DNA of 64,000 nucleotides from Tannerella forsythia (GTDB lineage Bacteria > Bacteroidota > Bacteroidia > Bacteroidales > Tannerellaceae): contig NZ_JUET01000058.1 in NCBI RefSeq assembly GCF_001006485.1, forward strand, positions 423,254 through 487,253, read 5' to 3'. Position numbers and translations under genes: made by a program. This document shows, in pieces, positions 49,079 through 57,899 of this stretch (position 1 is the first letter of the stretch; each line of letters begins with the position of its first letter). Below the pieces are notes generated by a model. The model ran no database searches, was not told the DNA's origin, and saw only the letters and a program-made list of their open reading frames with translations.

Positions 49079-50161
49079 ATGGAGAATGATCAAACGCAAT
49101 CCGGTCTGCGTGTGGAAGATTTTCGCACGCAGATAGACGGAAAAGAAACTTCGCTGTGCATTTTAACGAATAAATCCGGCGTCGAGGTGACCGTCACCAA
49201 CTACGGCGCTAAAATAGTCTCACTGATGGTGCCCGACAAGAACGGGCGACTGACGGATGTCGTTACCGGCCATCGTTCAATTCATGATTATCTCACTTCG
49301 GAAGAGCCATACTTTGGCGCCGTTTGCGGACGCTATGGTAATCGCATTGCCAAAGGACGATTCACGCTCGACGGAACGGTTTATGACAGGCTGGCCATCA
49401 ACAACGGCCCCAATAGCTTGCACGGAGGCCTCAAAGGCTTCAATGCCGTCGTGTGGGAGATGAGGCAAGTCGATCGGCAAACCGTCAAGCTGCAATATGT
49501 TTCAGCCGACGGAGAGGAAGGATTCCCCGGGACGCTGAGGGTTGAAGTGACTTATCACTGGACGGACGATAACGAATTGGTGATCGCCTACCGCGCAACA
49601 ACCGATCGGCCGACCGTACTAAACCTCACAAATCATTCATACTTTAATTTGTCCGGTGCCGGAGACCCGTCCATCGGAGACCATCTGCTGGCGATCGATG
49701 CCGATTATTATCTGCCAACCGACGAAACGGCTATTCCTCTCGGACCGAAAGCAACCGTAGAAGACACGCCGATGGATTTTCGCGAATGTCACTCTGTGGG
49801 CGAACGGATCGATGAGCCGTTTGAACAACTGATTATCGGAAAAGGTTATGATCATACGTATGTGCTGAACCGCGCCGCATCTGACGGCCTGCCGGTGTTT
49901 TGCGCCCGATGTGCTTCTCCCAAGACCGGTATCGTGATGAATACCTATACAACCGAACCGGGCGTTCAGCTTTATACAGGCAACTGGATGACCGGTAATT
50001 TCGAAGGAAAGAAAGGACAACGCTATCCGATGCGTGCGGCCTTGTGCCTCGAAACCCAACATTTCCCAGACAGCCCCAACCAACCCGACTATCCGTCGAC
50101 CGTGCTTCGTCCCGACAAGGTGTTCGAAAGTACCACCGTCTACGCTTTTTCTGTGGAATAA
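49079..50161 (+). CDS. galM: Aldose 1-epimerase (galactose mutarotase)
   Basis: A 360-aa mutarotase interconverting alpha and beta anomers of galactose or glucose. Family features: VTNYGAKIVSLMVPDKNGRL (~40-59), PYFGAVCGRYGNRIAKGRF (~80-98), the catalytic His in NLTNHSYFNLSG (~183-194) and the catalytic Glu in CLETQHFPDSPNQP (~323-336). No signal peptide is present, so it is cytoplasmic, unlike the lipoprotein versions of some Bacteroides. First gene of galM-transporter-galK; the transporter follows after 46 bp. Confidence 0.93.
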   Translation: MENDQTQSGLRVEDFRTQIDGKETSLCILTNKSGVEVTVTNYGAKIVSLMVPDKNGRLTDVVTGHRSIHDYLTSEEPYFGAVCGRYGNRIAKGRFTLDGTVYDRLAINNGPNSLHGGLKGFNAVVWEMRQVDRQTVKLQYVSADGEEGFPGTLRVEVTYHWTDDNELVIAYRATTDRPTVLNLTNHSYFNLSGAGDPSIGDHLLAIDADYYLPTDETAIPLGPKATVEDTPMDFRECHSVGERIDEPFEQLIIGKGYDHTYVLNRAASDGLPVFCARCASPKTGIVMNTYTTEPGVQLYTGNWMTGNFEGKKGQRYPMRAALCLETQHFPDSPNQPDYPSTVLRPDKVFESTTVYAFSVE

Positions 50162-50207
50162 CGAATAAAATAATAGATTAATAAAAAATTAAAAAGAACT
50201 ATGAATT

Positions 50208-51515
50208 ATGAGTGACAAAAAGAATTACACATTACCAATTATCGTAATGATTTTCCTGTTCGGTATGATTTCATTCGTAACGAACCTTGCCTCTCCGATG
50301 GGAGACATCTTGAAGTTTCAGTTCAATGTGCCCAATTGGATGGGTACATTAGGGGTATTTGCCAACTTTATTGCTTATGCCGTGATGGGATATCCTGCTG
50401 GTAACCTGTTGCAAAAATTTGGGTATAAGAAGACAGCCTTAATTGCGATTTCTATCGGCTTTGCCGGTGTAGGCATTCAGACTCTTTCGGGCACAATGGA
50501 AAGCTTTGGCGTGTATCTGCTGGGTGCATTTATCGCAGGTTTTTCCATGTGTTTGCTGAATACGGTAGTAAACCCGATGCTGAACTCACTCGGAGGAGGA
50601 GGTAATAAAGGAAACCAATTGATTCAGATCGGCGGCTCATTCAATTCGTTGTGCGGTACGGCTGTGATTATTCTGACAGGTATCCTTATTCCGGAAGGAA
50701 TCAAAAACGCCCAAATCAGCAACGTGTTTCCCCTCATGTATGCGGCGCTGGCTATTTTTGCCTTTGCCTTTTTAGTGATTGCGCTGACAGCTATTCCTGA
50801 AAAAGATAAAGAACAACAAGTATCTTCCGAATCTTCTCAATACAGTCCGCTATCTTTCCGTCACTTCATACTCGGTGCGGTAGGTATTTTCGTATATGTC
50901 GGTGTTGAAGTAGGTATCCCGAACATATTGAACAAATGGCTTCAAAACCCTGATTTAGATGTGTTGCAATTAGGTGGCATGGGGAATGCCGAAGCGATTG
51001 CCGGGTCTGTAACCGCGACGTACTGGTTGTTGATGCTTGTCGGTCGTTTGCTCGGGGCGGCGATCGGTAGCAAAGTATCGGCTAAGAGTATGTTACTCGT
51101 CGCTTCGGGATTAGGATTAGTGCTTACGCTTGTGGCCATGTTTGCCCCTGTCAGCTCGTTGATTAATCTGCCTGTATTCAAGAATGATGCCAGCGGGCTG
51201 TTTGGACTAGTGCAAGTTCCTGTAAGTGCAGCTTTATTGGTGTTGATCGGTTTATGTACCTCCGTAATGTGGGGAGGTATCTTCAATCTGGCTGTAGAAG
51301 GGTTAGGCAAATACACCGAAAAAGCCTCCGGTATTTTTATGGTGATGGTTTGCGGTGGAGGTATTCTCCCGTTGTTGCAAAATGCAATTGTGGATATGAA
51401 AGATGGTATAGGGTATATGGCCAGCTACTGGGTAATTGTAGCCGGACTGATTTACCTCCTCTACTATGCACTGATCGGTTGCAAGAATGTAAACAAGGAT
51501 ATTCCTGTGAATTAA
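50208..51515 (+). CDS. MFS sugar transporter (glucose/galactose, FucP/GluP type)
   Basis: A 435-aa inner-membrane symporter with about 12 TM segments (first IVMIFLFGMISFVTNLASPM, ~10-29; then VFANFIAYAVMGYPAGNLLQ; last YWVIVAGLIYLLYYALIG). The sequence is of the FucP-like branch of MFS used for glucose, galactose or fucose with H+ or Na+. Placement between galM and galK makes galactose the likely substrate; glucose cannot be excluded. The PAGNLLQKFGYKK segment is the cytoplasmic MFS loop. Confidence 0.88.
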   Translation: MSDKKNYTLPIIVMIFLFGMISFVTNLASPMGDILKFQFNVPNWMGTLGVFANFIAYAVMGYPAGNLLQKFGYKKTALIAISIGFAGVGIQTLSGTMESFGVYLLGAFIAGFSMCLLNTVVNPMLNSLGGGGNKGNQLIQIGGSFNSLCGTAVIILTGILIPEGIKNAQISNVFPLMYAALAIFAFAFLVIALTAIPEKDKEQQVSSESSQYSPLSFRHFILGAVGIFVYVGVEVGIPNILNKWLQNPDLDVLQLGGMGNAEAIAGSVTATYWLLMLVGRLLGAAIGSKVSAKSMLLVASGLGLVLTLVAMFAPVSSLINLPVFKNDASGLFGLVQVPVSAALLVLIGLCTSVMWGGIFNLAVEGLGKYTEKASGIFMVMVCGGGILPLLQNAIVDMKDGIGYMASYWVIVAGLIYLLYYALIGCKNVNKDIPVN

Positions 51516-51590
51516 TATAGACAAGTGCCGCTTCATCCTGTCAAAGGACGAGGCGGTAAATTTTTTATCATATAATAACGGATTAACAGT

Positions 51591-52730
51591 ATGGAAGTAG
51601 AACATGTAAGAAGCCGGTTTATCAAACATTTCGACGGCACTACCGGCACCGTATATGCGTCTCCGGGACGTATTAACCTTATTGGCGAACATACCGACTA
51701 CAACGGCGGTTTCGTATTCCCCGGTGCGATCGACAAGGTCATGATGGCTGAGTTGAAACGAAACGGTACGAATAAGGTACGTGCCTATTCAATCGATATG
51801 AAAGACTATGTGGAGTTTGGCTTTGAAGAGGCCGATGCGCCGCGTACAAGCTGGGCACGCTATATCTATGGTGTATGTCGCGAGATCATTAAGCGGGGCG
51901 GAAAGCTCGAAGGTTTTAATACCGCGTTTGCGGGGGATGTACCGTTGGGCGCGGGGATGTCATCGTCGGCTGCTTTGGAGAGTGTGTACGCGTATGCGTT
52001 GAACGATATGTTCAATTTGGGTATCGACAAGTTTGAACTGGCTAAAATAGGACAAGCTACGGAACATAACTACTGTGGTGTGAAATGTGGGATCATGGAT
52101 CAGTTTGCCTCGATCTTCGGAAAGGCCGGCAGTCTGATGCGTCTTGACTGTCGTTCGCTTGAGTATCAATATTTCCCGTTCGATCCGAAAGGGTACAAAC
52201 TCGTTTTGCTCGACACGGTCGTGAAACACGAGCTTGCATCTTCGGCCTATAACAAACGTCGCGAGTCGTGCGAAAACGTGGCACGTGCCATCGGCGTAGA
52301 ATTTCTGCGTGACGCCACACTCGATCAGCTTAATGCCGTGAAAGGAAAAGTGAGTGATGAAGACTATATACGTGCGGAATACGTGATTGAAGAGATTCAG
52401 CGTGTACTTGATGTTTGCGACGCACTCGAAAAAGGCGATTACGAGACGGTCGGAAAGAAAATGTACGAAACGCATGAGGGCATGAGCAAACTTTACGAGG
52501 TAAGCTGTGAGGAGTTGGATTTCCTTAATAACATGGCCCATGAGTATGGTGTAACCGGTTCGCGTGTGATGGGTGGTGGCTTCGGCGGTTGTACGATCAA
52601 TATGGTAAAAGATGAATTGTACGAACCGTTCGTTACGAAAGCCAAAGAGGCTTATCGCGCCAAATATAACCGCAGTCCGAAAGTATACGACGTTGTGATC
52701 GGCGACGGGGCTCGCAAAGTGTGCGAATAA
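51591..52730 (+). CDS. galK: Galactokinase
   Basis: A 379-aa GHMP kinase phosphorylating galactose at C1. The galactokinase signature GRINLIGEHTDYNGGFVFPG is near 24-43. The ATP loop PLGAGMSSSAALES is near 116-129. The catalytic Asp is in KCGIMDQFASIFGK (~165-178). The C-terminal GHMP motif GSRVMGGGFGGCTINMV is near 323-339. Length is normal. Completes entry into the Leloir pathway together with galM and the transporter; galT and galE are not in this window. Confidence 0.96.
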   Translation: MEVEHVRSRFIKHFDGTTGTVYASPGRINLIGEHTDYNGGFVFPGAIDKVMMAELKRNGTNKVRAYSIDMKDYVEFGFEEADAPRTSWARYIYGVCREIIKRGGKLEGFNTAFAGDVPLGAGMSSSAALESVYAYALNDMFNLGIDKFELAKIGQATEHNYCGVKCGIMDQFASIFGKAGSLMRLDCRSLEYQYFPFDPKGYKLVLLDTVVKHELASSAYNKRRESCENVARAIGVEFLRDATLDQLNAVKGKVSDEDYIRAEYVIEEIQRVLDVCDALEKGDYETVGKKMYETHEGMSKLYEVSCEELDFLNNMAHEYGVTGSRVMGGGFGGCTINMVKDELYEPFVTKAKEAYRAKYNRSPKVYDVVIGDGARKVCE

Positions 52731-52789
52731 AACTTGACTGCTATTTGTGTAATTTCATAAATTAGCAGACTTTTAACTTTATAAAAAAA

Positions 52790-52828
52790 GCAAGCATTTG
52801 GGAAACAGTGAGTTGTCCAAATGCTTGC
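52790..52828. terminator. Hairpin downstream of galK
   Basis: GCAAGCATTTGG (52790-52801) and CCAAATGCTTGC (52817-52828) form a perfect 12-bp stem. An A-run precedes it and no T-run follows on the plus strand, so it may act poorly as a terminator or mainly stabilise the mRNA. Confidence 0.5.
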
Positions 52829-52976
52829 ATGCGTTAGAAAATTTACTTATCTTCTTCTTGATTCGTAAGAGTTGTTTGAGGTTGCAGAAAAAGTTTTTTG
52901 TTTTCCGATAAAAGTTATTCTCACAACAAAGAATGTCTCTTTTCGAACGTATGACATGAACATGAATAACATAAAG

Positions 52977-54263
52977 ATGAAAACATGGGTATGTAACGTT
53001 GCCGCCATGATCGGGCTGGCTCTTTGCAGTCTGACTGCTTTTTCACAAGATGGGTTTGAAAAATATTTCGAGGCCAAGCGCCTGCGTGTGGACTTTGCTC
53101 TTAGCGGTGATGCACAGGAACAGCGTGCGGCATTGCAGCAACTTCGTGAGGAGCCTGTGTGGGGTGGTCCGAGGAAGAATTTGGTTGATCCGTTCGGTTA
53201 TGGCGGATATTATGTCAAGGTCTATGACCGGGCGACAAAGCAATTGATATACAGTCGAGGGTTCAATACGCTGTTTGAGGAGTGGCGTACGACGGAGCAG
53301 GCAAAGAATCAACAGCAATCGTGGACGAACAGTTTCTCCATGCCGTATCCCAAACAGCCCGTTGAGATAGAATTGTCGGCACGCGATAAAGCTGATAACC
53401 GCTTTTATCCGCTACTGAAAATCGAAGTCGATCCGCAGAGTATTTTTATCGATCGGGGAGCATTGAAGAATCATCCGGTCAGGCGTCTGCAAGACGAGGG
53501 TGATATGGCGGAAAAAGTCGATTTTGTGTTTCTTCCCGAGGGATATACGGAAGCTGAAATGGGTAAGTTCGAAGCTGATGCACGGCGTTTTATGGAGTTG
53601 CTGTTTACTATCCCTCCTTACGATGCCCGCCGCTCGGATTTCAATGTGTGGGCGGTTGATGTACCCTCCGAAGAGTCGGGTACGGATCTGTCCGGTAAAG
53701 GTATCTATCGGAATACGGCTTTTGGTTCGGGCTTTTATACATTCGGTCTGGATCGTTACCTGACTACTTCCGATATGAAATCGATCCGTGATGCGTTATG
53801 GAACGTACCTTGCGATGCGATTTTTATCCTTGTCAACTCATCCGATTATGGCGGTGGGGGCATCTATAACTACTATGCGATGGGGACGGCCGATCATGAG
53901 CGCACGGCGAAAGTGTTTGTTCATGAGCTGGGGCACAGTTTTGCCGGTCTGGCCGACGAATATTTCGAATCGGAGGTGGCATATGGTAATTTTTACAATG
54001 TGAAACTTGAGCCGTGGGAGCCCAATATCACTACGCTGGTAAATTTTGACTCCAAATGGAAGGATTTGTTATCTGAAAAGACCCCTGTCCCCACGCCTGT
54101 TGCTGAAAATGAAGCAAGACCGGGAGTATATGAAGGCGGAGGCTATGTCGCTAAAGGTGTTTACCGTCCAATGGTACATTGCATGATGCGTGATTATCAT
54201 CCTTTCTGTCCGGTCTGTCGGCGGGCGATTCTAAAAATGATCGACTATCTCTCGGACAAATAG
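52977..54263 (+). CDS. M64-family (IgA peptidase-like) metallopeptidase, secreted
   Basis: A 428-aa exported zinc peptidase. The signal peptide runs MKTWVCNVAAMIGLALCSLT to AFSQ. The N-terminal M64_N domain (about 25-150) has the conserved LVDPFGYGGYYVKVYD. The M64 catalytic domain has VDFVFLPEGYTEAEMGKFEA (~180-199) and the zinc motif VFVHELGHSFAGLADEYF (~312-329). Family members include the Clostridium ramosum IgA protease, but most Bacteroidota copies have unknown substrates. I start at MKTW; in-frame Mets at 52956 and 52962 are alternatives. Ends 5 bp from the convergent ABC-F gene. Confidence 0.88.
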   Translation: MKTWVCNVAAMIGLALCSLTAFSQDGFEKYFEAKRLRVDFALSGDAQEQRAALQQLREEPVWGGPRKNLVDPFGYGGYYVKVYDRATKQLIYSRGFNTLFEEWRTTEQAKNQQQSWTNSFSMPYPKQPVEIELSARDKADNRFYPLLKIEVDPQSIFIDRGALKNHPVRRLQDEGDMAEKVDFVFLPEGYTEAEMGKFEADARRFMELLFTIPPYDARRSDFNVWAVDVPSEESGTDLSGKGIYRNTAFGSGFYTFGLDRYLTTSDMKSIRDALWNVPCDAIFILVNSSDYGGGGIYNYYAMGTADHERTAKVFVHELGHSFAGLADEYFESEVAYGNFYNVKLEPWEPNITTLVNFDSKWKDLLSEKTPVPTPVAENEARPGVYEGGGYVAKGVYRPMVHCMMRDYHPFCPVCRRAILKMIDYLSDK

Positions 54264-54268
54264 GCGCG

Positions 54269-56158
54269 TTATCCTTCGATTTCGCTTAGTTCGAGCCAGC
54301 GCATCGATTTTTCGTCAAGCTCGTTGTTGAGTAGAGGGAGACGTTTCGATTTCTCGGTCAGCTCCTCGACGGAGAGCGTGCCGCTACATAACGCATTTTC
54401 CAGCGTTTGTTTTTCGGCCTCCAGGGCTTCGATCTCTTTTTCCAGTGTTTCCAGCTCCATCCGTTCCTTGTATGAGAGCCGACGCTTGTCATTCGTCCGC
54501 TGACGTTGTGCCGAAGTTTCTGTTCCCGCTCCCTGCTTCGGGGATGCTTCGGCCTCCTCGCGTTCGCGGCGCAGTTTTTCTTCCTTCCATTCGCGATATT
54601 GGGTGTAGTTGCCGGGGAAGTCTTGAATCTCGGCATTGCCGTGGAAGATAAGCACGTGATCGACGACCTTATCCATGAAGTAGCGGTCGTGCGAGACGAC
54701 GATCACGCAGCCTTTGAAGCTACGCAAATATTCTTCGAGGACGTTCAGCGTGGCGATGTCGAAGTCGTTCGTCGGCTCGTCGAGCACCAGAAAGTTCGGG
54801 TTACGCATCAGGATGGTGCAGAGATACAATCTTCGTTTCTCGCCTCCGCTGAGTTTATACACATAGTTATGCTGTTTCTCCGGAGGGAAAAGAAAATGTC
54901 CGAGGAACTGCGATGCCGTCAGTGTTTTTCCGTCGCCAAGAGTCAGGTGTTCAGCGATGTTGTGTACGATGTCGATGACTTTGGCGTTCTCGTCGAATGA
55001 CAGTCCGTCCTGGCTGTAATAGCCGAAACGCACTGTTTCACCGATATCGAAATGTCCGCTGTCGGGAGCGACTTCACCAATCAGCATCTTGATGAAGGTC
55101 GATTTGCCGGTTCCGTTCTGTCCGATGATGCCCAACTTTTCGTATCGTGCGAACGTGTAATTGAAATTCTCCAGAATACGCACATCGTCGAACCGTTTGC
55201 AGACGTTTACCGCATCGAAGATTTTTGATCCGATATAGGCCGATTTGACATTCAGCTTGACATTTCCGGCTTCCCGTTTCTGCTTGATTTTCTCTTCCAG
55301 CTCGTGAAACGCATCGATTCGGTATTTCGCTTTTCCGGCGCGTGCCTGTGGCTGACGCCGCATCCATTCCAATTCTTTTTTGTACAAATTATTGGCTCGT
55401 GCAAGTTCCGCGTGGCCGGCCGCCGTATGCTCTGTTTTCTTCTCTACGTAATACGCATAATTACCTTTGTACGAAAAGAGAGATTTTTGGTCAATCTCGA
55501 TGATCCGGCTGCATATACGGTCTAAGAAATAACGATCGTGAGTGACCATCAGCAGGCTGAGGGATGACCGGTTGAGGTGGTTTTCGAGCCATTCCACCAT
55601 TTCGAGGTCGAGGTGGTTGGTTGGCTCATCGAGCAGGAGCAGATCGGGTTCGGTAATCAGAACGTTGGCCAGTGCGACACGTTTCAACTGTCCGCCCGAG
55701 AGGGTACCGATCGGCTGGTCAAAATGTCTTATTTTCAGTTCGGTGAGAATCTGTTTCGCTTTCCGTTCATAGTCCCACGCCTTCTTCTGCTCCATGCGGG
55801 TGATAAGCGTTTCCATTCGTTCCGCATCGGCATTGGAGGCAAGGGCTGCCTCATACTCGGCAATGAGCTGCACGGTGCGGTTGGGCGAATGGAAGCAGGC
55901 TTCCAGCACCGTCAGTTCGTCGGGGTACCGTGGCGACTGTTCCAGCCAGGTCACTTGTCCGTCGTTTCGGAACACGATGCTGCCGTTGTCATGCCCTTCT
56001 TTTCCGGCAATGATTTGCAGCAGCGTCGTTTTTCCCGACCCGTTGGGAGCGATCAGTCCGACCTTTTCGCCTTGTGCGATGCCAAACGAAATGTCTTTGA
56101 AGAGCACCAGATCGCCGAAGCTCTTCGTTAGATGATCGACCTGCAGAAACGGTGTCAT
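54269..56158 (-). CDS. ABC-F family ATPase (Uup-like)
   Basis: A 629-aa soluble twin-ATPase. The first ABC domain has Walker A APNGSGKTTLL (~38), signature LSGGQLKRVAL (~155) and LLLLDEPTNHLDLE. The linker is helical (ARAGKAKYRIDAFHELEEKI). The second domain has Walker A GQNGTGKSTF (~350), signature LSGGEKRRLYL (~438) and LVLDEPTNDFD. A C-terminal coiled coil (MELETLEKEIEALEAEKQTL) is typical of Uup. ABC-F proteins act on ribosomes or DNA; this one is closest to the housekeeping Uup type rather than resistance types. Downstream of the IMP dehydrogenase gene by 34 bp. Confidence 0.92.
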   Translation of the reverse strand: MTPFLQVDHLTKSFGDLVLFKDISFGIAQGEKVGLIAPNGSGKTTLLQIIAGKEGHDNGSIVFRNDGQVTWLEQSPRYPDELTVLEACFHSPNRTVQLIAEYEAALASNADAERMETLITRMEQKKAWDYERKAKQILTELKIRHFDQPIGTLSGGQLKRVALANVLITEPDLLLLDEPTNHLDLEMVEWLENHLNRSSLSLLMVTHDRYFLDRICSRIIEIDQKSLFSYKGNYAYYVEKKTEHTAAGHAELARANNLYKKELEWMRRQPQARAGKAKYRIDAFHELEEKIKQKREAGNVKLNVKSAYIGSKIFDAVNVCKRFDDVRILENFNYTFARYEKLGIIGQNGTGKSTFIKMLIGEVAPDSGHFDIGETVRFGYYSQDGLSFDENAKVIDIVHNIAEHLTLGDGKTLTASQFLGHFLFPPEKQHNYVYKLSGGEKRRLYLCTILMRNPNFLVLDEPTNDFDIATLNVLEEYLRSFKGCVIVVSHDRYFMDKVVDHVLIFHGNAEIQDFPGNYTQYREWKEEKLRREREEAEASPKQGAGTETSAQRQRTNDKRRLSYKERMELETLEKEIEALEAEKQTLENALCSGTLSVEELTEKSKRLPLLNNELDEKSMRWLELSEIEG

Positions 56159-56192
56159 TGTGTGCGTAACGATGGGCGAAAAGTGACCGTTC

Positions 56193-57680
56193 TCAGCTTT
56201 GTTCTTTGAGGATCACGTCGTGTGCGCCGCCTTCGACGATGCTGGTCGATGAGACTAACGTAATCCGGGCATCGCGCTGAAGTTCCTTGAGTGTGATAGA
56301 GCCGCAGCTGCACATCGTAGCCTTGATTTTTCCGAGCGTGATCTCGAGATTGTCTTTCATCTTGCCGGCATAGGGCACGTAACTGTCAACGCCTTCCTCA
56401 AATTTCAACGTCTCGGCTCCGCCCGTGTCGTAGCGTTGCCAGTTTTTGGCACGGTTCGACCCTTCGCCCCAATATTCTTTGACGTAGTTGTTACCGATAC
56501 GCAGGGTCTGCGTGGGCGATTCGTCGAAGCGAGCGAAGTAACGTCCCATCATCAGGAAGTCGGCACCCATGGCTAAAGCGAGGGTCATGTGGTAGTCATG
56601 TACCAGTCCGCCATCGCTGCAAATCGGAATGTAGATATCTTTTTCCTTGAAGTAACTATCGCGTGCCTGAGCCACGTCGATCAGCGCTGTGGCCTGTCCG
56701 CGTCCGATACCCTTCTGCTCACGGGTGATACAGATCGAACCGCCTCCGATACCGACCTTGATAAAGTCGGCACCCGCATCGACGAGATAGCGGAAGCCTT
56801 TCTCATCGACGATATTTCCCGCGCCTACCGGAATGTCATAGTGGCTCTTGATCCATTGCAACGTCTCTTGTTGCCATTCGGAATAGCCGTCGGATGAGTC
56901 GATGCAGAGAGCGTCGACTCCTGCTTCGACGAGTGCCGGCACTCGCTCTTTATAGTCGCGCGTATTGATACCGGCGCCAACGAGGAGTTTCTTCGTTTCG
57001 TCCGAAAGTTCGTCGGGGTTATTGCGATGGCTGTCATAATCTTTCCGAAAGACAAAGTAGGCCAGTTTCTGGTCTTTATCGATAATGGGCAGTGAGTTGA
57101 GACGATGCTCCCATAAGATTTGATTGGCTTCGCTCAGCGTGATTCCCAATTGTCCGACAATCAGTTTGGGGAATGGGGTCATAAATTCTTTGACCTTCAT
57201 GTCCGGGCTGTCTTTTTCGGTACGGTAGTCGCGGCTGGTGACGATACCGAGCAGTGTGCCGTTCGACGTACCGTCGTCCGTAATGCCGATTGTCGAGTGT
57301 CCTGTACTTTTCACGAGCTTGACGACGTCGGCCAGCGTATGTTCCGGAGTCAGGTTCGAGTCACTGACAACGAAGCCTGCCTTGAATTTCTTTACTTTGC
57401 GAACCATTTCCGCCTGACTTTCCACCGGTTGCGATCCGAAGATAAATGAAAGTCCTCCGTTGCGAGCCAACTCGATAGCCAATTCGGGTCCGGAAACGGC
57501 TTGCATGATAGCCGAAACAAACGGGATATTTAACTCGATAAGCGATTTTTCTCCGGCAGGGTGCTTCACTAACGGTGTCTTGAGTGAGACATTCGCGGGA
57601 GTGCATTGTTTGGTTGTCAGACCGGGAATCAACAGGTATTCTCCGAACGTTCTGGATACATCTTCTAAATAAACAGCCAT
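56193..57680 (-). CDS. guaB: IMP dehydrogenase
   Basis: A 495-aa enzyme oxidising IMP to XMP for GTP synthesis. It has a TIM barrel with tandem CBS domains inserted at about 95-215 ([33 protein letters not shown]). The substrate loop [20 protein letters not shown] (~305-324) carries the catalytic Cys. The reading [12 protein letters not shown] replaces the common GxGPGSICTTR, and the flap region reads [17 protein letters not shown] rather than the usual YRGMGS, as in a distinct bacterial subgroup. Promoter at 57713-57743. Probably cotranscribed with the ABC-F gene. Confidence 0.9.
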   Translation of the reverse strand: MAVYLEDVSRTFGEYLLIPGLTTKQCTPANVSLKTPLVKHPAGEKSLIELNIPFVSAIMQAVSGPELAIELARNGGLSFIFGSQPVESQAEMVRKVKKFKAGFVVSDSNLTPEHTLADVVKLVKSTGHSTIGITDDGTSNGTLLGIVTSRDYRTEKDSPDMKVKEFMTPFPKLIVGQLGITLSEANQILWEHRLNSLPIIDKDQKLAYFVFRKDYDSHRNNPDELSDETKKLLVGAGINTRDYKERVPALVEAGVDALCIDSSDGYSEWQQETLQWIKSHYDIPVGAGNIVDEKGFRYLVDAGADFIKVGIGGGSICITREQKGIGRGQATALIDVAQARDSYFKEKDIYIPICSDGGLVHDYHMTLALAMGADFLMMGRYFARFDESPTQTLRIGNNYVKEYWGEGSNRAKNWQRYDTGGAETLKFEEGVDSYVPYAGKMKDNLEITLGKIKATMCSCGSITLKELQRDARITLVSSTSIVEGGAHDVILKEQS

Positions 57681-57712
57681 AATCTATAACTTTTGAGACG
57701 AAAAAAATTGCA

Positions 57713-57743
57713 CAAAAATAGCGTTTTTACTCAAATATGCAAA
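57713..57743 (-). promoter_or_regulatory. Promoter of the IMP dehydrogenase gene
   Basis: On the minus strand: TTTG (57740-57743), 19 bp, TATTTTTG (57713-57720), then 32 bp to the ATG. Confidence 0.7.
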
Positions 57744-57899
57744 AAGGAGTGTTTGTTGCCATTGGGTTACTGATTTTAAAAGCGCTTTTTTAGATGAATA
57801 GGACTCCCTTTTCTGTAAGGTGCAGAGTTCTTTGTGCTTTTTTATACCTTCCTCCAAACGTTTCAAGTTTTCTTGCGAAACTTCAATAAAGAAAATGCT

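Noticed and set aside
52741-52860. Small RNA or attenuator after galK
   Set aside because: Only a single hairpin is present, with no promoter motif and no T-run on the plus strand.
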